Source of the DNA: an uncultured Veillonella sp.
GTDB taxonomy: Bacteria; Bacillota; Negativicutes; Veillonellales; Veillonellaceae
NCBI GenBank assembly: GCA_900544365.1
Contig: UQVF01000031.1
Coordinates: 1-22,211, forward strand
Length of the DNA: 22,211 bases
Direction of reading: 5' to 3'
The notes under the pieces are model-generated. The model had not been told where the DNA came from. It saw nothing but the letters and a program-made list of their open reading frames with translations, and did no database searches. A program made the position numbers and the translations under genes. This document shows, piece after piece, positions 1-7,696 of this stretch (positions within the stretch are counted from its first letter, which is position 1; every line of letters begins with the position of its first letter).

Positions 1-4
1 AAAG

Positions 5-43
5 AATGTTGGCAGCTACTCTTATATGAGTAGCCCCAACATT
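5..43. terminator. Two-part inverted repeat, possible terminator of the upstream gene
   Basis: AATGTTGG (5-12) pairs with CCAACATT (36-43), and inside it GCTACTC (15-21) pairs with GAGTAGC (28-34), leaving a 6-base loop and a small internal loop. The 15 base pairs make a stable hairpin. There is no clean T-run on the plus strand (TTATTATA follows), and on the minus strand only CTTT follows. It most likely ends transcription of a gene outside the window, possibly in both directions, but a regulatory hairpin is also possible. Confidence 0.4.
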
Positions 44-111
44 TATTATAGAGCCAAGAAATACTGCACATATAGGAAATTTGTGTACAAAACATGATGA
101 TATAAGATATA

Positions 112-141
112 TTGACTAATGGTTTACTTTCAAAATATTAA
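112..141 (+). promoter_or_regulatory. Weak candidate promoter for the aminotransferase gene
   Basis: TTGACT (112-117) is a good -35 match. A poor -10, TATTAA (136-141), follows after 18 bases. An alternative is TTGTAA (208-213) with TATAAA (229-234), where the spacer is only 15 bases. Neither is convincing, and the sequence does not decide between them. Confidence 0.25.
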
Positions 142-264
142 AATTTTTGCTAGATAAATACTATTGTGTATACATGAGTAAGATGTCTTGTAGGAGAATC
201 AATTTTCTTGTAAACTAATAGTATCAAGTATAAAGTGTATGACAAATATAGGAAGGTGTTTATT

Positions 265-1509
265 ATGAGTATGGCAGCAAAACAAGCACGTGGGAAAAAA
301 GCTAATGATCTCATCTTTGCAACAAATTCACAAGCCCTAGAGGCGGCGAAGCAATATGGCAAAGAAAACGTATTAATTGGGACTGTCGGATCTATCCTAG
401 ATGAAAACGGTGATATCGTTTTCTTGAAAGTGGTAGAAGATGAGTTTCGTAATTTACCTCGTAATGAATATGTTGCGTACGCACCGATTGAAGGGTTAAA
501 AGAATTTGTAGAAGCATGTAAACAAGAATGTTTTGGACAGTCTAGACCTGATGCCTATATTGAAGGGATAGCTACAGCTGGTGGTACAGGTGGTATTCAT
601 CACTTAGTTCACAATTATACGGAACTAGGTGATAAAGTAATTACTGCTGATTGGTATTGGGGCGCATATAAACAAATATGCCAAGATAATGGGCGGGAAT
701 TAATTACGTATCCATTGTTTGATGGAAACTATAAATTTAATTTTGAAGCCTTGCAATCCTTAGTATTAGAAATAGCCAATCAGCAAGAAAATATTTTAAT
801 TATTTTTAATACACCGGGTAATAATCCAACAGGTTTTTCTCTATGTGAGAGTGATTGGGACAAAGTGCTAGAATTATCTAATAGATTAGTACATACTGGT
901 AAGAATAAAGTAATTATTGGAGTTGATGCTGCATATATTGATTTTTCGGGCCCTAAAGAAGAGGTGCGCCGATTCTTTAAAAAGTTTGAACATCTATCAA
1001 AAGATATTTTGACTGTAGTATGTTATAGTATTTCCAAAGGGTTTACTATGTATGGACAACGTGTGGGGTGTATGATAGGGATTACATCTGATAAAGATGT
1101 AGCACAAGAGTTTTTTGATATTAACCAAATGACATCGCGAGGCACATGGTCTAATATCAATAGACCCGCTATGCGTACAGTTGCCAATATTGTGTTGAAT
1201 CCTGAAAAGTTAAGATGCTATGAAGAGGAGCGTAACTGTTACTCTCGTCTTGTAGAAGAACGTGCGGCTATCTTAGAATGTGAAGGTAAAAAGATTGGAT
1301 TACCGATGCTACCATATATGGGTGGTTTCTTTGTAACAATTCCTAGTGATAATCCTAAAGTGGTAACGGATGAGCTTAAAAAAGAAAATATATTTTTAAT
1401 CCCCGTTTCACGAGGTGTTCGCATTGCAGTATGTTCTATTCCGAAACGACAAATTACAGGACTAGCACAGCGTGTATATGATGCTATGAAACGAGTAGGA
1501 CAATTATAA
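265..1509 (+). CDS. PLP-dependent class I/II aminotransferase (aromatic/aspartate-type)
   Basis: A 414-residue fold-type I aminotransferase, which would move an amino group between an amino acid and a 2-oxo acid using pyridoxal phosphate in the cytoplasm. Visible motifs are NNPTG (about residues 186-190), the D-A-A-Y cofactor-contacting motif near 221 and SISKG with the Schiff-base lysine at about 258. MYGQRVG follows the lysine, as in aromatic and aspartate aminotransferases (SxSKxxxxYxxRVG). The motif GVRIAVCSIP near the C-terminus probably carries the substrate-carboxylate arginine. ATG 265 is preferred over the in-frame ATG 235 because GGAAGG (251-256) lies just before it. The gene is monocistronic: a terminator follows, and mraZ has its own promoter. 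The exact substrate cannot be read from sequence; aromatic amino acid or aspartate is most likely. Confidence 0.85.
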   Translation: MSMAAKQARGKKANDLIFATNSQALEAAKQYGKENVLIGTVGSILDENGDIVFLKVVEDEFRNLPRNEYVAYAPIEGLKEFVEACKQECFGQSRPDAYIEGIATAGGTGGIHHLVHNYTELGDKVITADWYWGAYKQICQDNGRELITYPLFDGNYKFNFEALQSLVLEIANQQENILIIFNTPGNNPTGFSLCESDWDKVLELSNRLVHTGKNKVIIGVDAAYIDFSGPKEEVRRFFKKFEHLSKDILTVVCYSISKGFTMYGQRVGCMIGITSDKDVAQEFFDINQMTSRGTWSNINRPAMRTVANIVLNPEKLRCYEEERNCYSRLVEERAAILECEGKKIGLPMLPYMGGFFVTIPSDNPKVVTDELKKENIFLIPVSRGVRIAVCSIPKRQITGLAQRVYDAMKRVGQL

Positions 1510-1562
1510 TAAGAAGATCCTGAGAAAAAGACAATTGAATAGTTGTTATAGCGGTGATACAA

Positions 1563-1596
1563 GATAGCTGAATCTACGATTTAGCTATCTTTTTTT
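1563..1596 (+). terminator. Intrinsic terminator of the aminotransferase gene
   Basis: GATAGCTGAATC pairs with GATTTAGCTATC, giving a 12-bp stem with one G-T wobble and a TAC loop, followed directly by seven T residues. This is a textbook Rho-independent terminator and separates the aminotransferase from the dcw operon. Confidence 0.9.
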
Positions 1597-1750
1597 GTGC
1601 TTTCCATTTGGCGTTTATATGTATCTTACATACTTTGTCATACTCACATTATTTTGGGAAAGAAAATCCACTATTAATTGTTGGTTAATAGGAAAATGAA
1701 TAAAACAGAAAAGTTCCTCCACTTTTTCCCACCTTGTCATACAGTTTCAA

Positions 1751-1809
1751 ATGTTCGATTTTACATAAAATATACGAACATATACATAAATATTAAAACA
1801 ATATGTTCG
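1751..1809. repeat. Three ATGTTCG/CGAACAT copies upstream of mraZ (LexA-like half-sites)
   Basis: ATGTTCG occurs at 1751-1757 and 1803-1809, with its inverted copy CGAACAT at 1775-1781. The unit equals half of the Gram-positive LexA box (CGAAC-N4-GTTCG). No two copies stand at the 4-base spacing of an intact box; the best full-length match, ending at 1809, is 10 of 14. They may bind a regulator in the dcw upstream region, or be chance in AT-rich DNA. Confidence 0.35.
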
Positions 1810-1868
1810 CCTTTAAAAGGCTGTATAAAAAAGTTGTATAAATATCTATAAATTGGGTGGTTATTTTG

Positions 1869-1897
1869 TTGTTAAAAGTGGGGAATTGTGGTAAAAT
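1869..1897 (+). promoter_or_regulatory. Promoter of the dcw operon (mraZ promoter)
   Basis: -35 TTGTTA (1869-1874), a 17-base spacer and -10 TAAAAT (1892-1897, 5 of 6 consensus) form a good sigma-A-type promoter. Transcription would start near 1904, about 50 bases before mraZ. GTGG repeats fall in the spacer and just downstream, so a bound repressor would block RNA polymerase. Intergenic distances are small from mraZ through ftsQ, so this is probably the main promoter for all eleven genes. Confidence 0.65.
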
Positions 1898-1915
1898 TTA
1901 CCATATAGTGGTAAA
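1878..1915 (+). promoter_or_regulatory. Probable MraZ operator: phased GTGG repeats
   Basis: GTGG begins at 1878, 1888 and 1908, a 10/20-base phase, and the empty slot between holds an inverted copy (TGGTAAA at 1889-1895 against TTTACCA at 1897-1903). MraZ family repressors are known to bind three or so TGGGN repeats spaced by 5 bases (10-base period) in their own promoter. A further GTGG lies at 1857-1860. Position over the promoter and phase fit autoregulation; binding itself is inferred. Confidence 0.55.
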
Positions 1916-1952
1916 TAGGGCAATAGGTGAGAGAAAAGGAGGTGTCCTTGCT

Positions 1953-2390
1953 ATGTTTAAAGGTGAATTTTCACATACAATCGATAGTAAAGGGCGCATG
2001 ATTATCCCCGCCAAAATGCGTGAACAACTAGGTGATACCTGTGTTGTAACACGATATTTTGATAACACCTTAGCTATTTATACTCAAGAAAAATTTGAAG
2101 AACTAGCAAAAAAATTAAGTTCTAAAAGTTCCAATAAAGCGAACCAACGTAGTTTGGTGCGATTTTTCGTAGGTGGTGCAGCAGATCTTGAGTTTGATAA
2201 ACAAGGTCGTGTGCTGATACCAAGTAATCTGCGCGCCCACGGTGAGTTGAAGAAAGACGTGGTTGTAGTTGGTAATGGTGAACGTATTGAGATTTGGAGT
2301 AAAACTCGTTGGGAAGCTTATAACAACGAAATTTACGGAAATATTGAGGCCATGGCAGAAGAACTTGATTTGGATGATATTGGATTTTAA
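1953..2390 (+). CDS. mraZ: MraZ, transcriptional regulator of the dcw operon
   Basis: A 145-residue protein with two SpoVT-AbrB-like domains (about residues 5-47 and 76-119). Each carries the hallmark pattern, D-S-K-G-R-M-I-I-P at 11-19 and D-K-Q-G-R-V-L-I-P in the second half. MraZ is a ring-forming DNA-binding protein that represses or tunes its own dcw operon and binds TGGGN repeats. The start is ATG 1953 behind AAAGGAGG (1936-1943); an upstream in-frame extension to 1857 would overlap the promoter and is rejected. Its first-gene position, with rsmH 10 bases downstream, is the standard arrangement. Length is normal for the family. Confidence 0.95.
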   Translation: MFKGEFSHTIDSKGRMIIPAKMREQLGDTCVVTRYFDNTLAIYTQEKFEELAKKLSSKSSNKANQRSLVRFFVGGAADLEFDKQGRVLIPSNLRAHGELKKDVVVVGNGERIEIWSKTRWEAYNNEIYGNIEAMAEELDLDDIGF

Positions 2391-2400
2391 GTGAGGAATT

Positions 2401-3333
2401 ATGAACTTTCATCATGTGAGTGTGTTACTCAATGAAACGCTAGACGGATTGGCGATTAAACCAAATGGAACCTATGTGGACTGTACATTAGGTGGTGGGG
2501 GACACTCCCATGCTATCGGTGAACGGTTATCTCCAGAAGGTATGATGATTGGTTTAGATCAAGACGTAGCAGCATTAGAGGCAGCATCTCAGCGATTATC
2601 TGATTTAGCTTGCCAAGTGAAAGTCATTAAAACTAATTTTTCTAACTTAAAACAAGCATTACACGAGGCAGGTGTTTTTGAAGTCGATGGATTCGTTTTT
2701 GACTTAGGTGTATCGAGTCATCAACTGGATACAGCAGATCGAGGCTTTTCCTATATGCAAGATGGTCCGTTGGATATGCGTATGAATCAAACGGGAACTT
2801 TAACTGCAGAAACTATCGTGAATACCTATTCTAGTGAGGACTTATATCGTATTATCTGGGATTATGGTGAAGAGCGATGGGCCAAACGGATTGTTCAATT
2901 CATCCTAGAAGCTAGAGAAAAAGCGCCTATAGTGACAACCTTTCAGTTGGTAGATATCATCAAATGTGCCATACCTGCAAAAGCCAGACAAGATGGACCA
3001 CATCCAGCAAAACGAACATTCCAAGCACTTCGTATAGAAGTGAATCAGGAGCTTCAAATTTTACATGATGCATTTGTAGATGCTGTATCCATGTTACAAC
3101 CAGGTGGAAGAATTGCAGTGATTACATTCCATTCCTTAGAGGATAGAATTACAAAGCAAACTTTTAAAGAGTTAGCACAGGGATGTACGTGCCCACCTAA
3201 TTTACCAGTCTGTGTGTGTCATCATGTACCTACAGTAAAAGCAAAAAATAAGGCTATAGAGCCAAGTAAAGAAGAAGTAGAAGAGAATCCACGGTCCCGT
3301 AGTGCCAAGTTGAGGGTAGCCGTGAAATTATAG
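2401..3333 (+). CDS. rsmH: RsmH (MraW), 16S rRNA m4C1402 methyltransferase
   Basis: A 310-residue S-adenosylmethionine-dependent methyltransferase that modifies N4 of C1402 in the 16S rRNA decoding site. The SAM-binding loop VDCTLGGGGHS is at about 26-36, followed by GLDQD at 51-55. The family signatures FDLGVSSHQLD and RGFSY follow, and TFHSLEDR lies in the C-terminal half. ATG 2401 follows mraZ by 10 bases with a modest GTGAGG site, suggesting coupled translation. Length and motif order are normal. Confidence 0.96.
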   Translation: MNFHHVSVLLNETLDGLAIKPNGTYVDCTLGGGGHSHAIGERLSPEGMMIGLDQDVAALEAASQRLSDLACQVKVIKTNFSNLKQALHEAGVFEVDGFVFDLGVSSHQLDTADRGFSYMQDGPLDMRMNQTGTLTAETIVNTYSSEDLYRIIWDYGEERWAKRIVQFILEAREKAPIVTTFQLVDIIKCAIPAKARQDGPHPAKRTFQALRIEVNQELQILHDAFVDAVSMLQPGGRIAVITFHSLEDRITKQTFKELAQGCTCPPNLPVCVCHHVPTVKAKNKAIEPSKEEVEENPRSRSAKLRVAVKL

Positions 3334-3348
3334 TTAGGAGGAATCATT

Positions 3349-3756
3349 ATGTTAGTACGAAAGGCTGCGTACTGGGAGCAATCAGCACCTTATGTAGAGC
3401 CCGTCAGAAGAAAGAAAGTGAAAACACAAGCGTTTATTTGGGATTTAACCCCAGATATGCGTCAGTGTTTGTTAACTGTATTGCTGGCGATGGTCTTAGG
3501 GATGACTTGCTTGCTCTTAACGGGTGTAACAGAAAATGCACGTAAAGAAACAGTCAACTTGCAGGAACAAATTGTATTAGAAAATCGTACTAACTATGAA
3601 TATAATTTAGGCTTAGCAGAATTAAGATCTCCTACGCGCATTCAAAAAATAGCGCAACAAAAACTTGGCATGGTATTACCAGATAACTTCGTTTACACTA
3701 GCAAAAATACAGTGGAAGAACGTAATGTGACGATGAAAAAGGATATTAGAGAATGA
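3349..3756 (+). CDS. ftsL: FtsL-like cell division protein
   Basis: A 135-residue small bitopic protein: a basic cytoplasmic N-terminus (R-R-K-K-V-K near 20-25), one membrane helix at about 40-62, and a periplasmic segment with coiled-coil character (about 66-95). A conserved tail follows: R-I-Q-K-I-A-Q-Q-K-L-G-M, typical of FtsL/DivIC proteins. FtsL joins FtsB/DivIC and FtsQ/DivIB in the divisome complex that activates septal peptidoglycan synthesis. The start at ATG 3349 follows TTAGGAGG. It sits in the usual ftsL slot behind rsmH, but ftsI/spoVD, which normally follows, is absent; murE comes next after a hairpin. The family is poorly conserved, so the call rests on topology, tail and context. 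Confidence 0.85.
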   Translation: MLVRKAAYWEQSAPYVEPVRRKKVKTQAFIWDLTPDMRQCLLTVLLAMVLGMTCLLLTGVTENARKETVNLQEQIVLENRTNYEYNLGLAELRSPTRIQKIAQQKLGMVLPDNFVYTSKNTVEERNVTMKKDIRE

Positions 3757-3758
3757 TG

Positions 3759-3782
3759 AAGGCAGTCCTTTTGGGCTGCTTT
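3759..3782 (+). terminator. Intercistronic hairpin between ftsL and murE
   Basis: A 10-bp stem (3759-3768 with 3773-3782, two G-T wobbles) with a TTTT loop begins just after the ftsL stop. Only CTCT follows, so it is not a complete terminator. It may cause partial termination, or mark an RNA processing or stability point inside the operon. It stands where ftsI/spoVD is found in other dcw clusters. Confidence 0.45.
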
Positions 3783-3804
3783 CTCTATGATTGGAGGAAT
3801 TAAT

Positions 3805-5289
3805 ATGAAACGTGTGGAAGAAATTGTAAAGGTTGTATCTCCTACGAAGGTAGAAGGTCCTTTGACATCTGTTGTTAGCCATATTACGGCTGACTCTAGA
3901 ACAGTACAAGAAGGTAGCTTGTTTATTTGTTTAGTGGGTGCTACAGTGGATGCTCATAATTTTGTAGAGAAAGCTGTGGAAGACGGTGCTGTGGCGATTA
4001 TTGCGTCCAAACCAGTGTCGGTGCCGGGCCATGTAGCTGTACTGTACGTTAAAGATACAAGACAAGCACTACAAGATGCTGTTCCTTTTTTCTATGATTA
4101 TCCAGCATCGAAAATGCGTATGATTGGTGTAACAGGAACGAATGGTAAAACTACCACGACTCATATTATTGGTCATATGTTGCGCTCCCAAGGTTACACA
4201 GTGGGGATTATTGGGACCGTACATATTTTGATTGATGACCAATCCTATCCAATTCATAACACCACACCAGATGTAGCAGATTTGCAGCAAATTTTACAAC
4301 AAATGGTAGATGCTGGTGTGACACATTGTATTATGGAAGTTTCCTCTCATGCCTTAGCATTAGGACGTACAGCAGGTGTAGAATATGATACGGCTGTGTT
4401 TACTAATTTAACGCAGGATCACTTAGATTTTCACAAAACATTCGATAATTATTTAGCGGCAAAAGCGAAGTTATTTAAACAAGTGAGTGCTTCCTATCAA
4501 GTGAAAGAAGGTAAGGGCGCTGTTATCAATGTAGATGATGCCTATGGTCAAGCGATTGTAGATGTGACCACGGCACCTATGATTACATACAGTACAGAAG
4601 GAAAAGGCACAATGAATGCCTCTGATTTAGCGATTACTGCCAAATCTTCCCAATTTACTCTATCCTATAATGGCAAAAACTATCCAATTTCTACGAAGAT
4701 TGCAGGTATGTTCAATGTGTATAATACCTTGGCGGCCGTAGGAGCTGCTTTGTATGAAGGGTTGACAATGGAACAGATTGTGAAAGCATTATCTACTTTT
4801 ACGGCTGTACCAGGTCGATTTGAGCTCATTGAAGAAGGACAAGATTTTGCGGTCGTTGTGGATTATGCTCATACACCAGATGGATTAGAAAATATTCTAC
4901 AAACAGCGAAGAAAATTGTAGAAAATCGTATCTTAGTGGTTTTTGGCTGTGGTGGAGATAGAGATGCTACCAAACGCCCTATCATGGGACGTATTGCATC
5001 ACAATTTGGAGATCGTGTATTTGTGACATCCGATAACCCTCGAACAGAAGATCCTGTACAAATCGTGAACGATGTAGAGCTAGGTGTAAAAGAAGGTTTA
5101 CATGATGGTGTTACCTATGAAGTTATTGTAGACCGTCGTGAAGCGATTCATAAGGCAATCAAAGAGGCAACCACAGGAGATGTAGTTATCATTGCAGGTA
5201 AAGGTCATGAAGATTATCAAATTTTAAAAGATGAAACAATCCACTTTGATGATCGTGAAGTGGCAAGAGAAGCCTTGAAGGAGAGATAA
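3805..5289 (+). CDS. murE: MurE, UDP-MurNAc-L-Ala-D-Glu:meso-DAP ligase
   Basis: A 494-residue Mur ligase that uses ATP to add the third stem-peptide residue to UDP-MurNAc-L-Ala-D-Glu in the cytoplasm. The P-loop GTNGKTTTT has its lysine at about 115. The lysine expected to be carbamylated lies in NYLAAKAKLF at about 220. The D-N-P-R-T-E-D-P motif at about 410-417 is the signature of enzymes selecting meso-diaminopimelate rather than lysine. ATG 3805 is chosen over ATG 3787 because TTGGAGG (3791-3797) sits between them. murF begins one base after the stop, so the two are tightly coupled. Confidence 0.96.
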   Translation: MKRVEEIVKVVSPTKVEGPLTSVVSHITADSRTVQEGSLFICLVGATVDAHNFVEKAVEDGAVAIIASKPVSVPGHVAVLYVKDTRQALQDAVPFFYDYPASKMRMIGVTGTNGKTTTTHIIGHMLRSQGYTVGIIGTVHILIDDQSYPIHNTTPDVADLQQILQQMVDAGVTHCIMEVSSHALALGRTAGVEYDTAVFTNLTQDHLDFHKTFDNYLAAKAKLFKQVSASYQVKEGKGAVINVDDAYGQAIVDVTTAPMITYSTEGKGTMNASDLAITAKSSQFTLSYNGKNYPISTKIAGMFNVYNTLAAVGAALYEGLTMEQIVKALSTFTAVPGRFELIEEGQDFAVVVDYAHTPDGLENILQTAKKIVENRILVVFGCGGDRDATKRPIMGRIASQFGDRVFVTSDNPRTEDPVQIVNDVELGVKEGLHDGVTYEVIVDRREAIHKAIKEATTGDVVIIAGKGHEDYQILKDETIHFDDREVAREALKER

Positions 5290-5290
5290 T

Positions 5291-6655
5291 ATGGCACATT
5301 TTACAGTGCAAGAAGTGCTAGAGGCAACACAAGGATCTTGTAGAGAAACAACTGCTTGTACCTTTGCTGATGTATCGACAGATACAAGAACGATTGGAGA
5401 AAATGGTTTGTTTGTGGCATTGGAAGGGATGACATTTGATGGTCACGACTTCTTAACAGTTGCCAAAGAACGTGGTGCTACAGGTGCTGTGGTGAAATGT
5501 GGTAAAACCATTGATGGCTTAGTTTGTATTGAAGTAGAAGATACGCTACGAGCGTATCAACAGTTAGCAACCTATCATCGTAGACGCTTTCCCATCCCTG
5601 TCATTGGCATTACGGGTTCCTCTGGGAAAACAACCACAAAAGAAATGATTAGCGCTGTGTTAGAAAAAGCTTTTACAGTGCTCAAAACAGAGAAGAATTA
5701 TAATAACGAAATCGGTGTTCCGAAGATGTTATTACAATTAACAGAAGACCATGATGTATGCGTTCTTGAAATGGGGATGCGTGGACTTGGTCAAATTGCA
5801 GAATTAGCAGAGATTGCAGAGCCTACAATTGGTGTTATTACCAATGTAGGCACCAGCCATATTGAACTATTAGGGTCTCAAGAAAATATTGGAAAAGCGA
5901 AACAAGAATTGATTGAAGCCTTACCTAGCACAGGCGCAGCTGTATTAAATCATGATGATCCTTTTGTATTACCCATGGAAGAGGTAACGGATGCTAAGGT
6001 TGTGACCTATGGTATGCAAGAATGCGCTCAGGTACAAGGAATTCAATTAGAATATACGTCAAAAGGGATTAATTTTACTGTTCATGATCTATCAGGTGAT
6101 TGGAATGTATTTTTGCCAATGATTGGGATTCACAATGTATATGATGCATTATCTGCTATTGCAGTGGGGACCATTTTAGGTGTACCAAAACCAGAAATTG
6201 TGGAGGCTTTTAAGGAGTTTCCAGGGATTCCTATGCGACAAGAGATTGTAGCATTTCCAACGTTCACAGTTTTGAATGATGCCTATAATGCCAATCCCAA
6301 TAGTATGGCAGAGTCTATTCGTGCTATGGGACAGTTGCAAGGGAATCGTAAAATTGCTATGCTAGGAGATATGTTAGAGTTAGGTGATCATTCTAAAACG
6401 GCTCATGAGGAGATTGGTAAACTTCTTGGAGAAGAGCAATATGATATGGTATTTACCTTTGGTGATATGATGAAGATAACTGCTTCTGTAGCGAAACAAG
6501 CAGGTGTTCCTTATGTATACGTAGGGAAAAGTCATCTTGATATTGCTAATGCTTACTATGATGTAAAACAAGACGGCGATGTGATTCTGGTAAAAGGGTC
6601 TCGTGGTCTTAAAATGGAACGTATTATTGAAGATTTTAAAGAACGACATGAATAA
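5291..6655 (+). CDS. murF: MurF, UDP-MurNAc-tripeptide D-Ala-D-Ala ligase
   Basis: A 454-residue Mur ligase that attaches D-alanyl-D-alanine to UDP-MurNAc-tripeptide, finishing the soluble pentapeptide precursor. The ATP-binding loop GITGSSGKTTTKEMI is at about 106-120 (lysine near 113), and its serine-serine form is typical of MurF. EKNYNNEIGVP and NDAYNANPNSM are further MurF signatures. The central and C-terminal Mur ligase domains are complete. ATG 5291 lies one base after the murE stop, with AAGGAGAG (5278-5285) inside the end of murE. Its product feeds MraY, encoded next. Confidence 0.96.
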   Translation: MAHFTVQEVLEATQGSCRETTACTFADVSTDTRTIGENGLFVALEGMTFDGHDFLTVAKERGATGAVVKCGKTIDGLVCIEVEDTLRAYQQLATYHRRRFPIPVIGITGSSGKTTTKEMISAVLEKAFTVLKTEKNYNNEIGVPKMLLQLTEDHDVCVLEMGMRGLGQIAELAEIAEPTIGVITNVGTSHIELLGSQENIGKAKQELIEALPSTGAAVLNHDDPFVLPMEEVTDAKVVTYGMQECAQVQGIQLEYTSKGINFTVHDLSGDWNVFLPMIGIHNVYDALSAIAVGTILGVPKPEIVEAFKEFPGIPMRQEIVAFPTFTVLNDAYNANPNSMAESIRAMGQLQGNRKIAMLGDMLELGDHSKTAHEEIGKLLGEEQYDMVFTFGDMMKITASVAKQAGVPYVYVGKSHLDIANAYYDVKQDGDVILVKGSRGLKMERIIEDFKERHE

Positions 6656-6672
6656 GTAAGGAGACATGTGAC

Positions 6673-7635
6673 ATGAATATGGACTATGCAGTAGCCTTTG
6701 GTTTAGCCCTGATAAGTACATTAGTATTTGGTAAAATAGGGATTCCTTTGTTGCAGCGACTGAAAGCGCAACAGTCGATTCGTGAAGATGGACCTCAGGC
6801 GCATTTAGCTAAAGCGGGGACACCTACAATGGGCGGTTTATTTATGATGCTAGCCTTAGTCATAACTGTATGCATAGTACCACCCTATTCTGTAACATTG
6901 TGGATGCTATTATTTTTAACATTAGGTCATGGTGCATTAGGGTTTAGTGATGATTTCATTAAAGCTGTTAAACGCCGTAATTTAGGATTAACAGCAAAAC
7001 AAAAATTATTAGGTCAAGCAGTGCTAGCAATTGTATTTTGCTATATCTCTATTGCCTATGCAGCATTGCCAACTACTTTGTGGATTCCTTTAGTGGATAT
7101 CACGGTAGATCTTGGTTATGCTTATTATGTGTTGGCGTTTATCATTATTTTAGGGACAACGAATGCTGTTAACTTAACAGATGGCTTAGATGGATTGGCA
7201 ACAGGTATTTCTGCTATTGCAGGAGCGGCTTTTGCAGTGGTAGGATTATTAGTAGGTTCCTTAAGTGTTACTTTCTTTGGTATCATTGTGAGTGCAGTTT
7301 GCTTAGGATTCTTATATTTCAATGCAAATCCGGCGAAAGTGTTTATGGGTGATACAGGCTCCTTAGCGTTAGGAGGTGCTTTTGCGGGGATGGCCATTGC
7401 TACAAAAACAGAACTTCTATTAATTGTGATAGGCTTTGTATTTGTAGTAGAAGCATTATCTGTGATTTTACAGGTAGCCTCTTTTAAAACTAGAGGGGTT
7501 CGTATTTTCCGTATGAGCCCTATACACCATCACTTTGAATTAGGTGGTTGGAGTGAGCGAAAAGTGGTATATGTATTCTGGGCTGTTTCTTTGGTAACGG
7601 CTTTGTTAGGCGTTGCACTGTTAAGCATGAAATAA
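6673..7635 (+). CDS. mraY: MraY, phospho-MurNAc-pentapeptide transferase
   Basis: A 320-residue polytopic membrane enzyme (about ten helices) that transfers phospho-MurNAc-pentapeptide to undecaprenyl phosphate, forming lipid I at the inner face of the cytoplasmic membrane. Active-site motifs are all present: aspartates 93-94 in FSDDFIK, NLTDGLDG at 167-174, MGDTGS with D227, and the triple histidine in SPIHHHFE at 285-287. The start ATG 6673 is behind AAGGAGA (6658-6664). A hairpin separates it from murD. Confidence 0.97.
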   Translation: MNMDYAVAFGLALISTLVFGKIGIPLLQRLKAQQSIREDGPQAHLAKAGTPTMGGLFMMLALVITVCIVPPYSVTLWMLLFLTLGHGALGFSDDFIKAVKRRNLGLTAKQKLLGQAVLAIVFCYISIAYAALPTTLWIPLVDITVDLGYAYYVLAFIIILGTTNAVNLTDGLDGLATGISAIAGAAFAVVGLLVGSLSVTFFGIIVSAVCLGFLYFNANPAKVFMGDTGSLALGGAFAGMAIATKTELLLIVIGFVFVVEALSVILQVASFKTRGVRIFRMSPIHHHFELGGWSERKVVYVFWAVSLVTALLGVALLSMK

Positions 7636-7643
7636 TATAGATT

Positions 7644-7666
7644 ACGGCTCTACTAGTAAGGGCCGT
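7644..7666 (+). terminator. Intercistronic hairpin between mraY and murD
   Basis: ACGGCTC (7644-7650) pairs with GGGCCGT (7660-7666) over a 9-base loop, with one T-G wobble. TATTCTT follows, too poor in T for a strong terminator. It is similar in kind to the ftsL-murE hairpin and may be a partial terminator or processing site in the long operon. Confidence 0.35.
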
Positions 7667-7696
7667 TATTCTTGCATATAGGGTTAGGTGGTTAGA

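Noticed and set aside
1857..1952. N-terminal extension of mraZ
   Set aside because: It would run through the promoter and operator, and AAAGGAGG sits exactly in front of ATG 1953, where MraZ homology begins.
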